A stretch of DNA of 64,000 nucleotides from Actinomadura sp. J1-007 (GTDB lineage: Bacteria; Actinomycetota; Actinomycetes; Streptosporangiales; Streptosporangiaceae), in NCBI RefSeq assembly GCF_009793335.1, contig NZ_WING01000003.1, positions 248,001 through 312,000 of the forward strand, in the 5' to 3' direction. Positions 17,740 through 28,101 of this stretch are shown here, in pieces. Position 1 is the first letter of the stretch; each line of letters starts with the position of its first letter. The notes under the pieces are model-generated. The model saw only the letters and a program-made list of their open reading frames with translations, did no database searches and had not been told where the DNA came from. Made by a program: the position numbers and the translations under genes.

Positions 17740-19260
17740 ATGCGTGCATCCGGCTCACGGCCAGGCCCCCGCGCGGGCATCGGCCCCGGGCTGATCCTGG
17801 CCTTCCTGTGCGTGGGCCAGTTCATGGTCTTCATCGACGTCTCGATCGTGAACCTGGCGTTGCCGTCCATCCAGGACGGCCTCGGCATGTCCGACGTCAG
17901 CCTGAACTACATCGTCACGGCCTACTCGACCGTTCTCGGCGGGTTCCTGCTGCTCGGCGGGCGGCTCGCCGACCGGCTCGGGCGCAGGCGGGTGCTCCAG
18001 GCCGGCTTCGTGCTGTTCGCCGCGGCGTCCCTGGCGTCGGGGCTCGCGGAGAACGCCGCGACGCTGATCACCGCCCGCGGGTTCCAGGGGCTCGGGTCGT
18101 CCATGATCGCGCCGGCCGCGCTGTCGATCCTGACCGCCACGTTCGCCGAGGGCCCGGCGCGCAACAGGGCGCTCGGCGTCTGGGGCTCGCTGGCCGGGAT
18201 CGCGTCGATCGCCGGCGTCATCCTCGGCGGGGTCCTCGCGGACGGGCCCGGCTGGGAGTGGATCTTCTGGATCAACGTGCCGATCGGGCTCGGGGTCGCG
18301 CTGCTGGCCCCGCGCGTCGTCCGGGACGGCCGGGGCGAGCCCGGGGACGCCGGGGCGCGGCGGCCGTTCGACGCGGCCGGGGCGGCGACGCTCACCGCCG
18401 CGCTGCTATTGCTGATCTTCACGCTCGGCGAGGCGACCCGGGTCGGCTGGGGAACGGTCCGCACGCTCGGGAGCCTGGCCGGCGTGGTGGCGCTGCTGGT
18501 GGTGTTCGTGCTCGTCGAGTCGCGGGCGAGCGCGCCGATGATGCCGCTCAAGGTGTTCCGGCTGAAGACGCTGCGGACCGCGAACATCTCCGCCGTGCTC
18601 GTCTTCGGCACGTTCGGCGCGCTGTTCTACTTCGCCAGCCTGTTCATGCAGGACGTCTACGGCTACTCGCCGCTGAAGGCCGGGTTCGCGTACGTGCCGC
18701 TGGCGGTGTCCGTGGCGGTCGGGTCGGGGCTCGCCTCCGCCCTGATCACCAAGGTCGCGGCGCGGCCGGTGCTGGTCGCCGGGCTCGCGGTCACGGTCGG
18801 GGGCCTGCTCATGCTGTGGCGGGCCCCGGCGGACGGCGGTTACGCGGTGCATCTGCTGCCGGCGTTCGTGGCGCTCGGGCTCGGGTGCGGCATGTGCTTC
18901 GTCACGTTGCAGATCGCGGCGTTCGTGGGGATCGGCGACGAGGAGGCCGGTCTCGGCGCCGGGCTGATCAACACCAGCCAGGAGGCGGGCGGCGCGCTCG
19001 GCCTCGCCGTGATCTCGACCATCGCCTACAACGGGATCGGCGGCGAACTCGCCCGGGCGGGCCTGGACCCGCTGGGCGTCCGCGACGTGCACGCGGCGGC
19101 GAACCACGACGCGTTCCTGTCGGCGGCCTGCTTCGGTTTCGCCGCGCTGCTGTTCGCGCTGTTCCTGATGCCGCGCGGGAAGTCGTCGATGACGTCCACT
19201 CCCCCGCCGGGCGTGTCGGCGTCAGGCCCCGAGGCCGCTCCGAGTCCCGCGCGGAAGTAG
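17740..19260 (+). CDS. DHA2 (EmrB/QacA-like) MFS transporter
   Basis: 506 residues with fourteen predicted membrane segments. The first helix carries the 14-TMS signature DVSIVNLALPSI, and motif A reads GRLADRLGRRR. The ATG at 17740 follows GAGGAG; an upstream in-frame start has no ribosome site. It exports drugs or metabolites by proton antiport. It is divergent from the ECF41 sigma gene. Its 3' end is overlapped on the other strand by a small open frame (19222-19326). Confidence 0.87.
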   Translation: MRASGSRPGPRAGIGPGLILAFLCVGQFMVFIDVSIVNLALPSIQDGLGMSDVSLNYIVTAYSTVLGGFLLLGGRLADRLGRRRVLQAGFVLFAAASLASGLAENAATLITARGFQGLGSSMIAPAALSILTATFAEGPARNRALGVWGSLAGIASIAGVILGGVLADGPGWEWIFWINVPIGLGVALLAPRVVRDGRGEPGDAGARRPFDAAGAATLTAALLLLIFTLGEATRVGWGTVRTLGSLAGVVALLVVFVLVESRASAPMMPLKVFRLKTLRTANISAVLVFGTFGALFYFASLFMQDVYGYSPLKAGFAYVPLAVSVAVGSGLASALITKVAARPVLVAGLAVTVGGLLMLWRAPADGGYAVHLLPAFVALGLGCGMCFVTLQIAAFVGIGDEEAGLGAGLINTSQEAGGALGLAVISTIAYNGIGGELARAGLDPLGVRDVHAAANHDAFLSAACFGFAALLFALFLMPRGKSSMTSTPPPGVSASGPEAAPSPARK

Positions 19261-19326
19261 CCGGACGAACGAGACGTACGGGATGAAGGCCACCGGCAGG
19301 TCAGCGGCGGCCATGGAATCGGTCAT
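19222..19326 (-). CDS. Possible small protein of 34 residues
   Basis: An ATG at 19326 is preceded, at ideal spacing, by AAGGAGG, the strongest ribosome site in this part of the window. The product begins MTDSMAAADLPVAFIPYVSF and ends in an Arg/Gly-rich tail. I do not recognise it. The centre is hydrophobic and could be a membrane-associated or leader-type peptide. Its last 39 bases overlap the end of the convergent exporter gene. A TTGACC element on this strand at 19459-19464 could be a -35 box, but no convincing -10 box follows. It could be a real micro-gene or chance. Confidence 0.4.
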   Translation of the reverse strand: MTDSMAAADLPVAFIPYVSFVRLLPRGTRSGLGA

Positions 19327-19549
19327 GCGAGCCTCCTTCGCCGGAGAGGGGCGGCACGGAAGGATGGGAGCGCCTCTCCTCCCGTACGGTTCCGCGGTTC
19401 GCGGGGCGCCCGGCCGCCCCCGCTCGCTCCGGCTATGGGTGATCCGGGTTAAAGGGATGGTCAATAGGGATGTCCGGAACCCGGGAACCCGCGAGCATCC
19501 GAGCAGTGCCGGCGCGCACGGCGCCGGACACGCGCACACGGGGGTGGAG

Positions 19550-21750
19550 ATGTCCGTAGTGTCCACGGACTGCACGGCCAAGATGAAACCGGTGGCCGAG
19601 TTCAGGCTGCCCGACCTGTCGCTGCCGTTCCCGGCGCCGCGGCCCCGCGGCGACGCGGGCGAGCTGCGGGACGGGCTGTGCCGGTGGGCGGAGGAGCAGG
19701 GACTGATCGGCCCGCGCGGCCGGACCCGCCTGATGACCTCGCGGCTGCTGGACCTCGGGCTCGGGCTCGCGTGCGGGGCGCGGGCGGAGCGGGCGCCGGT
19801 GCTGCTCGGCTGGTTCCTGTGGATGCTGCTGCTGGACGACCGGGTCGACGACGGACCGTGGGCGGACGGCGGGGTCATCGCCGGTTTCGCCGCGTCCGCG
19901 TCCGCGATCGTCCTGCCGGGACCGCGCCGGGACCGGCGCCTCCCGCAGGAGGATCCGATGTTGCGCACGCTGGCCGAGGACCTGTGGCCCCGCACGGCGG
20001 AGCTCGCGGACGAGCGCTGGCAGGCGCGGTTCGCCAGGTCGCTGGCGCGGCACCTGTCGGCTCTGTGCGCGCTGGTGGACCTGCGCGACGGCCGCGAGCT
20101 GGACGTGCCGGAGTACGTGGCGCTGCGGCGGGACCTGTTCGGCGCTGACGTCTTCTTCGACCTGTTCGAGGCGGTGGACGGGCTCGCGCTCGCCGACGAG
20201 GACCGTCCGCCGGCGCTGCGCGACGCCGCCGCCGACGTGATCGCCTGGACCAACGACGTCTATTCGGTGGAGAAGGACCTGGCGTTCCGCGAACGGGCCA
20301 ACCTCGTGCTGCTGCTCCAGCGGGAGCGGTCCGGAACGTGGCAGGACGCGATCGACACCGCGCACGAGATGGTCGAGCGGCGCTTCCGGGACTTCCAGCA
20401 GGCGCGCGCGGCGCTGCCGTCCTGGGACGCGATGGTCTTCGCCGACCGGCTCCAGGCGGCGATGCGCTCCTCGCTGGACTGGCACCGCTCGGTGCGCCGC
20501 TACAACTTCCAGCACGCGGCCGGGCCCGGCGCGGGCGGCGGCGCGGTCGACACGCGGCGGACGCCGCCGAGCCTGCTGTGGCCGGAGTTCGAGCGCGACC
20601 CGTACCCGCTGTACCGCAGGCTGCGCGAGGAGTTCCCCGTCGTGCGGGACGAGCCGCTGGACGCCTGGCTCGTCAGCCGGTACGCCGACGTGCGGATCGC
20701 GCTGACCGACTCGCGGTTCACCTCGCGCAACTACGGCTGGCAGCTCGCGCCCATGTTCGGGCGGACGGTGCTCCAGATGGACGGCCGCGAGCACGCCGCG
20801 CACCGGGCGTTCCTCACGCCGGCGTTCCGGGGCAGGGCGCTCGCGCGGCTGACGGAGTCGATCGAGCGGTCCGCCGCCGCGCTCGCCGCGCCGCTCCGCG
20901 ACCGGGACGAGGCGGACCTCGTGGCGGGGTTCTGCAACCGGTTCCCGATCTCCGTGGTGGTCACCGCGCTCGGGCTGCCCGCCGAGGACGCGCCGCTGTT
21001 CCAGGACTGGTACCGGGCGGGCTTCTCCTACCTCGGCAACTACCGGCAGGACCCGGCGACGCTCGCGCGGGGCCTCAGCTCCCGCGACGAGCTCTACGCC
21101 TACCTCGCCCCGTTCGTGCGCGAGCGGCGCGCCCGCCCGGCGGACGACCTGCTGTCGGTGCTGTGCGAGGCCGAGGTGGACGGCGCCCCGCTGCCCGACG
21201 AGATGATCATGGGGTTCTGCGGGACGCTGCTCGGCGCGGGCGGCGAGACCACCGACAAGTCGCTGTCGTCGCTGCTGCGCAGCCTGCTGGACGACCCCGA
21301 GCTGCTGGCGGCCGTACGGGACGAGCCGGGCCTCGCCACGCGGGCGTGGGCCGAGTCGCTGCGCCGCGACCCGCCGGTCCAGGTCGTCCTGCGGCAGACG
21401 GCCGGGACCGCGGAGCTGCCCTCGGGCCGGATCCCGGCGGGCGCGACGGTCGCGTGCCTGGTCGGGGCGGCCAACCGCGACCCCGAGCGGTTCTCCGACC
21501 CCGACCGGTTCGATCCGTTCCGGACCGACGGGGCGGTGGAGCGGGAGTTCACCGGCGCGGCGACGCACCTGGCGTTCGGCGCGGGCCGGCACTTCTGCCT
21601 CGGGGCGCGGCTCGCGCAGGCCGAGGTGGAGATCGGGGTGCGGGTGCTGCTGGAGACGCTCCCGACCCTCCGGTGGGCCCCGGATTTCGCCCCTCCGAAA
21701 CGGGCCTCCTCACCCGGGCGCCCGCGCGGCTGCTGGTCGCCACGTCCTGA
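19550..21750 (+). CDS. Terpene cyclase-cytochrome P450 fusion (frameshifted at the extreme 3' end as read)
   Basis: One polypeptide of about 733 residues. Residues 1-320 form a class I terpene cyclase: aspartate-rich motif LLLDDRVDD (D96, D97, D100), NSE triad NDVYSVEKD (N235, S239, K242, final Asp instead of Glu) and the C-terminal RRYNF pair. After a Gly/Ala linker, a P450 starts near residue 343 (LLWPEFERDPYPLYRRL) with I-helix AGGETT, ExxR (ESLR) and heme motif FGAGRHFCLGARLA (C683). It should cyclise a prenyl diphosphate and oxidise the hydrocarbon in one enzyme. One missing C at 21686-21691 spoils the last 21 codons; restored, the protein ends in the usual ETGLLTRAPARL and stops at 21750. 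ATG 19550 follows GGGGTGGAG. Confidence 0.9.
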
Positions 21751-21849
21751 GGGCCCGCTCGCGGCGGCGGCCCGGCCCGCCGCCGCGCGGCGGTCAGTGG
21801 GGACGACGCTTCGAGCCTGGACGAAACGATCGCGGGCCACCCTGAGGCC

Positions 21850-23313
21850 ATGGCTTCTGCGACGACGAAGACCCCCGTGGAGAACGGTTCCGCGGCCCCG
21901 GGCGCGGGACGGCGCGGCCTGACCCTGGCCGTGCTGTGCGCGGGCATGTTCCTGGTCCTGCTGGACGTGACCATCGTCAACGTCGCGCTGCCCGGCATCG
22001 GGGCCGCGCTCGGCACCGGCCTGCCCGGCCTCCAGGGCGTGGTGGACGGCTACGCCGTCGCGATCGCCGGGCTGCTGCTCGGCGGCGGCGCGCTCGGCGA
22101 CCGGATCGGGCACCGCCGGATGGCGCTGGCCGGGCTCGGGCTGTTCGGCGCCGCCTCGCTCGGCTGCGGGCTCGCGCCCGGCCCGGAGGCCCTGATCGCG
22201 GCCCGGGTCGCGCAGGGGGCGGGCGCGGCGCTGCTGCTGCCCGGCAGCCTCGCGGTGATCACGGCGATCTATCCGGGCCGGGCCGAGCAGGCGCGGGCGC
22301 TCGGCGTGTGGGCGGGGGTCTCGTCCACCGCGCTGCCCGCCGGGCCGCTGCTCGGCGGCGTGCTGGTCGACTCGGCCGGCTGGCGGTGGATCTTCCTGCT
22401 GAACGTGCCGATCGTGGCCCTGGCCGTCGCGGGCGTGCTGGCGTTCGTCCACGAGCCCGCCCGTTCCGGAGCGTCCGGAACCACCGCGGCCCGCGCGGGC
22501 GGGGCAGCCGGGCGGCCGCCGCTGGACCGGGCCGGCATGGCCCTCGCGCCCCTCGCGCTCGGCTCGCTGGTCTGGACGGTGATCGCGGCGGGGCACGGCC
22601 AGCGCGGCACGGCCGTCGCCGCCGGGGCGGCCGCGGCCGTGGCGGCGGTGGCGCTGGTCGCCGCCGAACGGCGCGCCGCCGCGCCGCTGCTGCCCGGCGC
22701 GGTACTGCGCGCCCCGGCGTTCCTCGGCGCGAACGGCGTCGCGCTGATCATGAACCTGGTGACGAACGGCACGCTGTTCGTCCTGACGCTGCAACTCCAG
22801 CAGGTCGAGCACCGCTCCGCCCTCGCCGCGGGCGCGCTGCTGCTGCCGATGGCCGTGCCGCTGGCGCTGGTCGCGCCGGTGAGCGGACGGCTCGCCGCGC
22901 GCTTCGGCACGTCGGCGCCCATCGGCGCGGGCGTGGTGGTCGCCGGCGCGGGCGCGTTCGGGCTGCTCGCGGTCGGGCCGGACGGGTCGTACGCGGCGCT
23001 GCTGCCCGTCATGGTCGGGATCGGCGTCGGGGACGGGCTGATCGTCTCCGCGGTGGTCGCGGCCGCGATGCGGTCGGCCCCGCCGGGGCGGGCGGGCCTC
23101 GCCGGAGGGTTCAACAACACCGCCCGGCAGGTCGGGACCGCGCTCGGCGTCGCGGTGTACGGCGCGATCGCGGGCCCGGCGAGCCCGGCGGCGCGGACGC
23201 CCGCGTTCCACTCCGGCGTGCACGCGCTGGCGTGGGTGAGCGCGGGGCTGTGGGCGGCGGCGCTGGCGCTGACGGCCGGTAAATGGCTTGGCAGGTTCCC
23301 GGCCGTTCGTTAG
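21850..23313 (+). CDS. DHA2 family MFS transporter
   Basis: 487 residues with fourteen membrane segments and the DHA2 signature DVTIVNVALPGIG in helix 1; motif A is replaced by GDRIGHRRMAL. It begins 99 bases after the terpene cyclase-P450 gene on the same strand, so export of the oxidised terpene is a reasonable guess. It could equally be an unrelated drug exporter. There is no dedicated regulator next to it. Confidence 0.87.
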   Translation: MASATTKTPVENGSAAPGAGRRGLTLAVLCAGMFLVLLDVTIVNVALPGIGAALGTGLPGLQGVVDGYAVAIAGLLLGGGALGDRIGHRRMALAGLGLFGAASLGCGLAPGPEALIAARVAQGAGAALLLPGSLAVITAIYPGRAEQARALGVWAGVSSTALPAGPLLGGVLVDSAGWRWIFLLNVPIVALAVAGVLAFVHEPARSGASGTTAARAGGAAGRPPLDRAGMALAPLALGSLVWTVIAAGHGQRGTAVAAGAAAAVAAVALVAAERRAAAPLLPGAVLRAPAFLGANGVALIMNLVTNGTLFVLTLQLQQVEHRSALAAGALLLPMAVPLALVAPVSGRLAARFGTSAPIGAGVVVAGAGAFGLLAVGPDGSYAALLPVMVGIGVGDGLIVSAVVAAAMRSAPPGRAGLAGGFNNTARQVGTALGVAVYGAIAGPASPAARTPAFHSGVHALAWVSAGLWAAALALTAGKWLGRFPAVR

Positions 23314-23323
23314 AACGGTCGGC

Positions 23324-24095
<772 letters not shown>

Positions 24096-24112
<17 letters not shown>

Positions 24113-25220
24113 CCTGTGCCCGGCGCCGCCGCACTGGCAGGTGCCATGGCCGGAGATCCGCGAGGCGTTCGGCTGGGTGCGGAGCCTCAGCGGCGTGCCG
24201 CAGGACGCCGTCCACCACGCCGAGGGCGACGTCGAGGTGCACACGCGGATGGCGTGCGAGGCCCTCGCGTCGCTGCCGGAGTGGCGGGAGCGTCCCGCGA
24301 GCGAACGGGTCCGGCTGTTCGCGGCGGTCCTGATGCACGACGTCGCCAAGCCCTCCTGCACGCAGACCGACGCGGACGGGCGGATCACCGCGCGCGGCCA
24401 CTCGCGGCGCGGCGACCTGATGGTGCGGCGGATCCTGTGGGAGCTCGGCGCCCCGGTCGCGTGGCGCGAGCACGTCGCGGCGCTGGTGCGGCACCACCAG
24501 GTGCCGTTCTGGGCGCTGGAACGGCCCGACCTGCGGCAGATCGCGTTCCGGGTGAGCCTGCTCGCCCGCAACGACGACCTGGCGCTGCTCGCCACCGCCG
24601 ACATCCTCGGTCGCGTCTGCGGCGACACCGGGGAGATCCTCGACAACGTCGCGCTGTACGCGGAGTACTGCGCCGAGCAGCGCTGCCTCGACCGGCCGCG
24701 CGCGTTCCCGTCCGACCACGCCCGGTTCTGGTTCTTCCGCAAGCCTGACCGCGACCCCGACTACGCCGCCTACGACGACACGCGCCTGACCGTCACGGTG
24801 CTGTCGGGCCTGCCCGGTGTCGGCAAGGACCACTGGATCGCCGAGAACCGTCCCGGTCTGCCCGTCGTCAGCCTGGACCGGCTGCGCGCCTCGATGGGCG
24901 TCTCCCCCGCGGGCGACCAGCGGCCGGTGGCCGCCGCCGCGCACGCGCTGGCGCGCGAGCACCTGCGGGCGGGCCGCTCGTTCGTGTGGAACGCCACCAA
25001 CGTGTCGCGGATGCTGCGCGAGCAGTGCACCGGCCCGATCGCCGACTACCGGGGACGCGTCGAGCTGGTGGCGCTGGAGGCGCCGCCGCGCGTCCTGCGG
25101 GAACGCAACCGGGCGCGCGAGGCGCCCGTCCCGGACGCGGTCGTCGACCGGCTCGTCCGCCGCTGGGAGACGCCCGACCCGACCGAGGGCCACCGGGTGC
25201 GCTGGCTCTCCACCGCCTGA
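24096..25220 (+). CDS. HD-Pnk: 2',3'-phosphoesterase and 5'-OH polynucleotide kinase
   Basis: 374 residues with two catalytic modules. Residues about 40-190 are an HD phosphohydrolase: an N-terminal His (EVHTRM), the HD pair in LMHDVAK, and later His residues (RGHSRRGD, REHVAALVRHHQ). Residues about 228-374 are a polynucleotide kinase: P-loop GLPGVGKD, the D-x-x-R acceptor motif SLDRLR, WNATN and an Arg-rich lid. This order matches HD-Pnk of Runella, shown to remove 2',3'-cyclic phosphates and phosphorylate 5'-OH ends. With the overlapping ligase it forms a complete heal-and-seal RNA-repair pathway. Confidence 0.88.
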
Positions 25221-25253
25221 CCCTCGCGCGGCGCGGGTAGCGGCGACGGGCGT

Positions 25254-26210
25254 TCAGCAGGAGGTGACGGCCTTGCCGATGAACGCGGCCTGCCGTTCCC
25301 GCTCGCGCCGCCCCGCGACGAAGGGGAACGAGGCGAACCCGTGCGCCCCCTCCGCGACGATGTCGAGCTCGGCCGCGTTCCCGGCGGCCCGCCACCGCGC
25401 GGCCATGAACAGCGAGTCGTCCAGCAGCGGGTCCTCGGTGCCGACGACGAACCGCGCGGGCGGCAGGCCCCGCAGGTCCGCGTACAGCGGGGAGATCGCG
25501 GGATCGCGGCGTTCCTCCAGGCCCGTTCCCGGGAGGAACTGCTCGTAGAACCAGCGCATCGTCGCCGTCGGGATCACCAGCTTGTCGACGCCCGCGCGCT
25601 GGCTCGGCGTCATCGACAGGTCGAACACGCCGTAGGTGAACTGCGCGGCCCGGAACGCGCGCGCCCGTTCGCCCAGGCGCAGCAGCGTCAGGGCCGCCAG
25701 GTGCGCGCCCGCCGACTCCCCCGCGATCGCGAGCCGGTCGGTGCCGAACTCGGCCGCCGCGTTCTCGACGAGCCAGCGCGCGGCGTCCTCGCAGTCGTCG
25801 GGTCCGGCCGGGTGCGGATGCTCGGGCGCGAGCCGGTAGTCGACGCTCACGACGGCGACCGCCGCGGCCCGCGCGAGGTTCACCAGGTCGGGGTCCTGGC
25901 TGTCGGCCGTCCCGAGCGTCCAGCCGCCGCCGTGCAGGTGCAGCAGGACGCCGCGCGCCGCGCCGTACGGCGGCAGGACCCTCACCCGGACGTCGCCGTC
26001 GCGCCCGGGAACGGCCCGGTCGACGGCCTCGGGCAGGCGGACGGGGGCGGGGAAGACGCTCTCGCCGTTCTCGCGGGCGGCGCGGATCGCGGGGGCGTCG
26101 TCGGCCTCGTGCGGGAGGGGCGCGGCGGCCAGCGCCTCCGCGAGCAGCCCGTTGCCGCGCCGGGTCTCGTCCGCCACGTCCTGGTCGATGAGCAAGCCTG
26201 GGATCGCCAT
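25254..26210 (-). CDS. Alpha/beta hydrolase (HSL family esterase)
   Basis: 318 residues of the hormone-sensitive-lipase group. The oxyanion motif is HLHGGGW, the nucleophile elbow GESAG, the acid TEDPLLDD and the catalytic His GAHGF. The ATG at 26210 gives MAIPGLLIDQD. It probably hydrolyses short acyl esters in the cytoplasm. It is 62 bases downstream of the C39-type gene on the same strand, so it may be the last gene of the left cluster operon or an independent gene. Confidence 0.87.
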   Translation of the reverse strand: MAIPGLLIDQDVADETRRGNGLLAEALAAAPLPHEADDAPAIRAARENGESVFPAPVRLPEAVDRAVPGRDGDVRVRVLPPYGAARGVLLHLHGGGWTLGTADSQDPDLVNLARAAAVAVVSVDYRLAPEHPHPAGPDDCEDAARWLVENAAAEFGTDRLAIAGESAGAHLAALTLLRLGERARAFRAAQFTYGVFDLSMTPSQRAGVDKLVIPTATMRWFYEQFLPGTGLEERRDPAISPLYADLRGLPPARFVVGTEDPLLDDSLFMAARWRAAGNAAELDIVAEGAHGFASFPFVAGRRERERQAAFIGKAVTSC

Positions 26211-26272
26211 GGCTTCGAGCCTGGCACCGCGTCCCGGCCTTTTCGAGACCCAACGGCGAGGGCGCCCGGCCG

Positions 26273-27364
26273 TCACCAGTTGGCGGGGTCGGGAGGCGGG
26301 GGCAGCGCGTGGCCGGGCGGGTGGATGACGTAGACGACGCCGCCGCTCGCCGCGTGCCAGCATCGTTCGAACGGTTCGCGGGGGTAGACGCGGCGCACGC
26401 CGTGGTGGTCGGGAGCGGCGGGGTCGTTGACGATCACGTCGCCGTCCGGGGTGACACCGGTGATGACGAGAAGGTGACCGCCGGTGGCGTATCCGGCACC
26501 GGGCAGGTCGCCCCGGCCGAAGGCGAGCGAGGCGACGAGCGGGACGCCCGCGCGCAGCAGGACTTCGGCCTCGGGCAGGCCGCGGAGCCGGGTGACGAAG
26601 CCGTCCAACCCGAACCGGCCCGCGTAGGCGGTGTTGAACGGCCAGTTCCCCGTCCCGGCGAAAGCGTGGTCGTAGACGTGCCGGGCCGCGTGGTCCACGT
26701 CCGCGGCGGCACCGGACGGGCACCGCTCCTCGACGGGGTCCGGCCCGGCATTCCAGTAGGAGAGCACCATCGCCATGCAGGTAGGACTGCACCAAGCCGC
26801 GCCGCCGCCCCAGTGCGGGTGCCGGTGCGCGTACTGCGAACGCCTGGGCACCTCCAGCTCGATCCCGTCAAAGCCGTCGGGCCGTGTTGTACGGCGGCGA
26901 TAGACGGCGGAGGCCATCGTCCCCTGGGTCAGCACGCGCGGACCGGACGACATCCCGGGCCTGCGGAAGAGGGTGAGACGGGTCTGGTAGGCGTGCCACG
27001 GCCTGCCGGGCGCCGCGACGAGCGTGTCCACCGCGACTCGCGCGTGCTCGTCGGCCTGCGCGGGCACCGAGGCGCGGCGTACGTCCCCGTCGCCGTACGC
27101 CCACCGGCCGAGCACGTACCAGGGGGTGGACGGGCACGTGCCGCGAAGCCCGATCTCGATCCAGGTGCCGGGCGGCGTGTCCGCCGTCCACGACAGGACC
27201 AGCTCGGTGGCGCCGAACGCGACGGCGGTCTCAGGGCCGACCCACCGGGCGTACTCCCATGCGCCGGAACGACCGGCCGGAGCGCCGAACCCCACACCGT
27301 CCCGCACCACCGCGCCCTGGACGGTGCCCGCGCCGAACGAGGCGCGGCGGAACGCGACGTTCAC
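26273..27364 (-). CDS. C39-like cysteine peptidase domain protein
   Basis: 363 residues. About 170 N-terminal residues form a beta-rich domain with no assignment. The C-terminal papain-like C39 domain shows the oxyanion/catalytic set: SQYAHRHPHW then AAWCSPTCMAMVL (Cys), GYATGGHLLVITGV (His) and VIVNDPAA (Asp). No ABC transporter domain or signal peptide is attached. The GTG at 27364 overlaps the PgeF-like stop by four bases (GTGA). In the cluster it could mature a peptide, act as an acyl or amide transferase, or hydrolyse an intermediate; the sequence does not decide. Confidence 0.8.
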   Translation of the reverse strand: MNVAFRRASFGAGTVQGAVVRDGVGFGAPAGRSGAWEYARWVGPETAVAFGATELVLSWTADTPPGTWIEIGLRGTCPSTPWYVLGRWAYGDGDVRRASVPAQADEHARVAVDTLVAAPGRPWHAYQTRLTLFRRPGMSSGPRVLTQGTMASAVYRRRTTRPDGFDGIELEVPRRSQYAHRHPHWGGGAAWCSPTCMAMVLSYWNAGPDPVEERCPSGAAADVDHAARHVYDHAFAGTGNWPFNTAYAGRFGLDGFVTRLRGLPEAEVLLRAGVPLVASLAFGRGDLPGAGYATGGHLLVITGVTPDGDVIVNDPAAPDHHGVRRVYPREPFERCWHAASGGVVYVIHPPGHALPPPPDPANW

Positions 27365-28101
27365 GGTTCGAGCCACACGTAGCCGGCGAAGTCGCCCGTC
27401 GGCCCTTCGCGCCGGTAGGAGAACAGCTCCGGCGACTCGTACGTGCAGCGCCGGTCGTGGCGGACGTCGGACACGCCCGCCGAACGGAGCTGGACCTCGA
27501 TCGCGGCACGCAGGTCGACGGACGGGGTGCCTCGCCGGGTCGTGGCCCAGGCGCCCGGCGCGGCGGCGGCGGTCTCCTCGCGCAGGCGCGCGGGCACCTC
27601 GTAGCACAGCCCGCACACGGCGGGACCGACGAGCGCGGTGACGCGCGGCCGTTCGGCCCCGTGCGCGGTCATCAGCTCCAGCAGCCGCGGGACGATCCCC
27701 CCGGCGACGCCCGGCCGTCCCGCGTGGGCGGCGCCGACGACGCCGCCGACCGGATCGGCCAGCAGGACGGGCGCGCAGTCGGCCACCAGCACGGCCAGCG
27801 CCAGCGAGACGTCGGTGGTGCACACCCCGTCCACGGACGGCGCCTCCGCGGCGCACGGCGCGGAGACGTGCCGCACCTCCGTTCCGTGCGTCTGGCGCAT
27901 GTAGACGACCCGGCCGCTCGCCAGCCCGAACGAGGCGGCGACCTTGGCCCGCGCGTCGCCGCGGACCCGCGCGGCCGTCTTCGGACCGAGCCGTTCGACC
28001 TCCTCCGGGGTGAGGCTGATCCCGGCGCGGCGGTCGGTGAACGCCGCGCGCGCCGCGCCGATGGCCAGCACGGACGGCCCGCCCACGGGCGGCTCAGGCA
28101 C
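27361..28101 (-). CDS. PgeF/YfiH-like laccase-domain protein
   Basis: 246 residues of the multicopper-laccase-like DUF152 fold. Conserved elements are MRQTHGTEV, VLVADCAPVLLAD, GAAHAGRPG and GPAVCGLCYEV; the Cys-His metal site is complete. PgeF removes amino-acid misincorporations from cell-wall UDP-MurNAc precursors, and relatives act on purine nucleosides. Normally it is near ftsZ; here it overlaps a MurT-like ligase by 8 bases and a C39 gene by four. That coupling suggests it processes or edits a ligase product, or gives self-protection (inference). Start GTG at 28101 follows GGAGG. Confidence 0.85.
   Translation of the reverse strand: MPEPPVGGPSVLAIGAARAAFTDRRAGISLTPEEVERLGPKTAARVRGDARAKVAASFGLASGRVVYMRQTHGTEVRHVSAPCAAEAPSVDGVCTTDVSLALAVLVADCAPVLLADPVGGVVGAAHAGRPGVAGGIVPRLLELMTAHGAERPRVTALVGPAVCGLCYEVPARLREETAAAAPGAWATTRRGTPSVDLRAAIEVQLRSAGVSDVRHDRRCTYESPELFSYRREGPTGDFAGYVWLEP

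Noticed and set aside
19283..19549. An upstream extension of the terpene cyclase frame
   Set aside because: The extension is in frame but without conserved sequence, and GGGGTGGAG stands directly before the ATG at 19550.
19433..21592. A 700-codon open frame antisense to the terpene cyclase-P450 gene
   Set aside because: Composition is typical of a shadow and it lacks any recognisable motif; the sense strand has all catalytic motifs.
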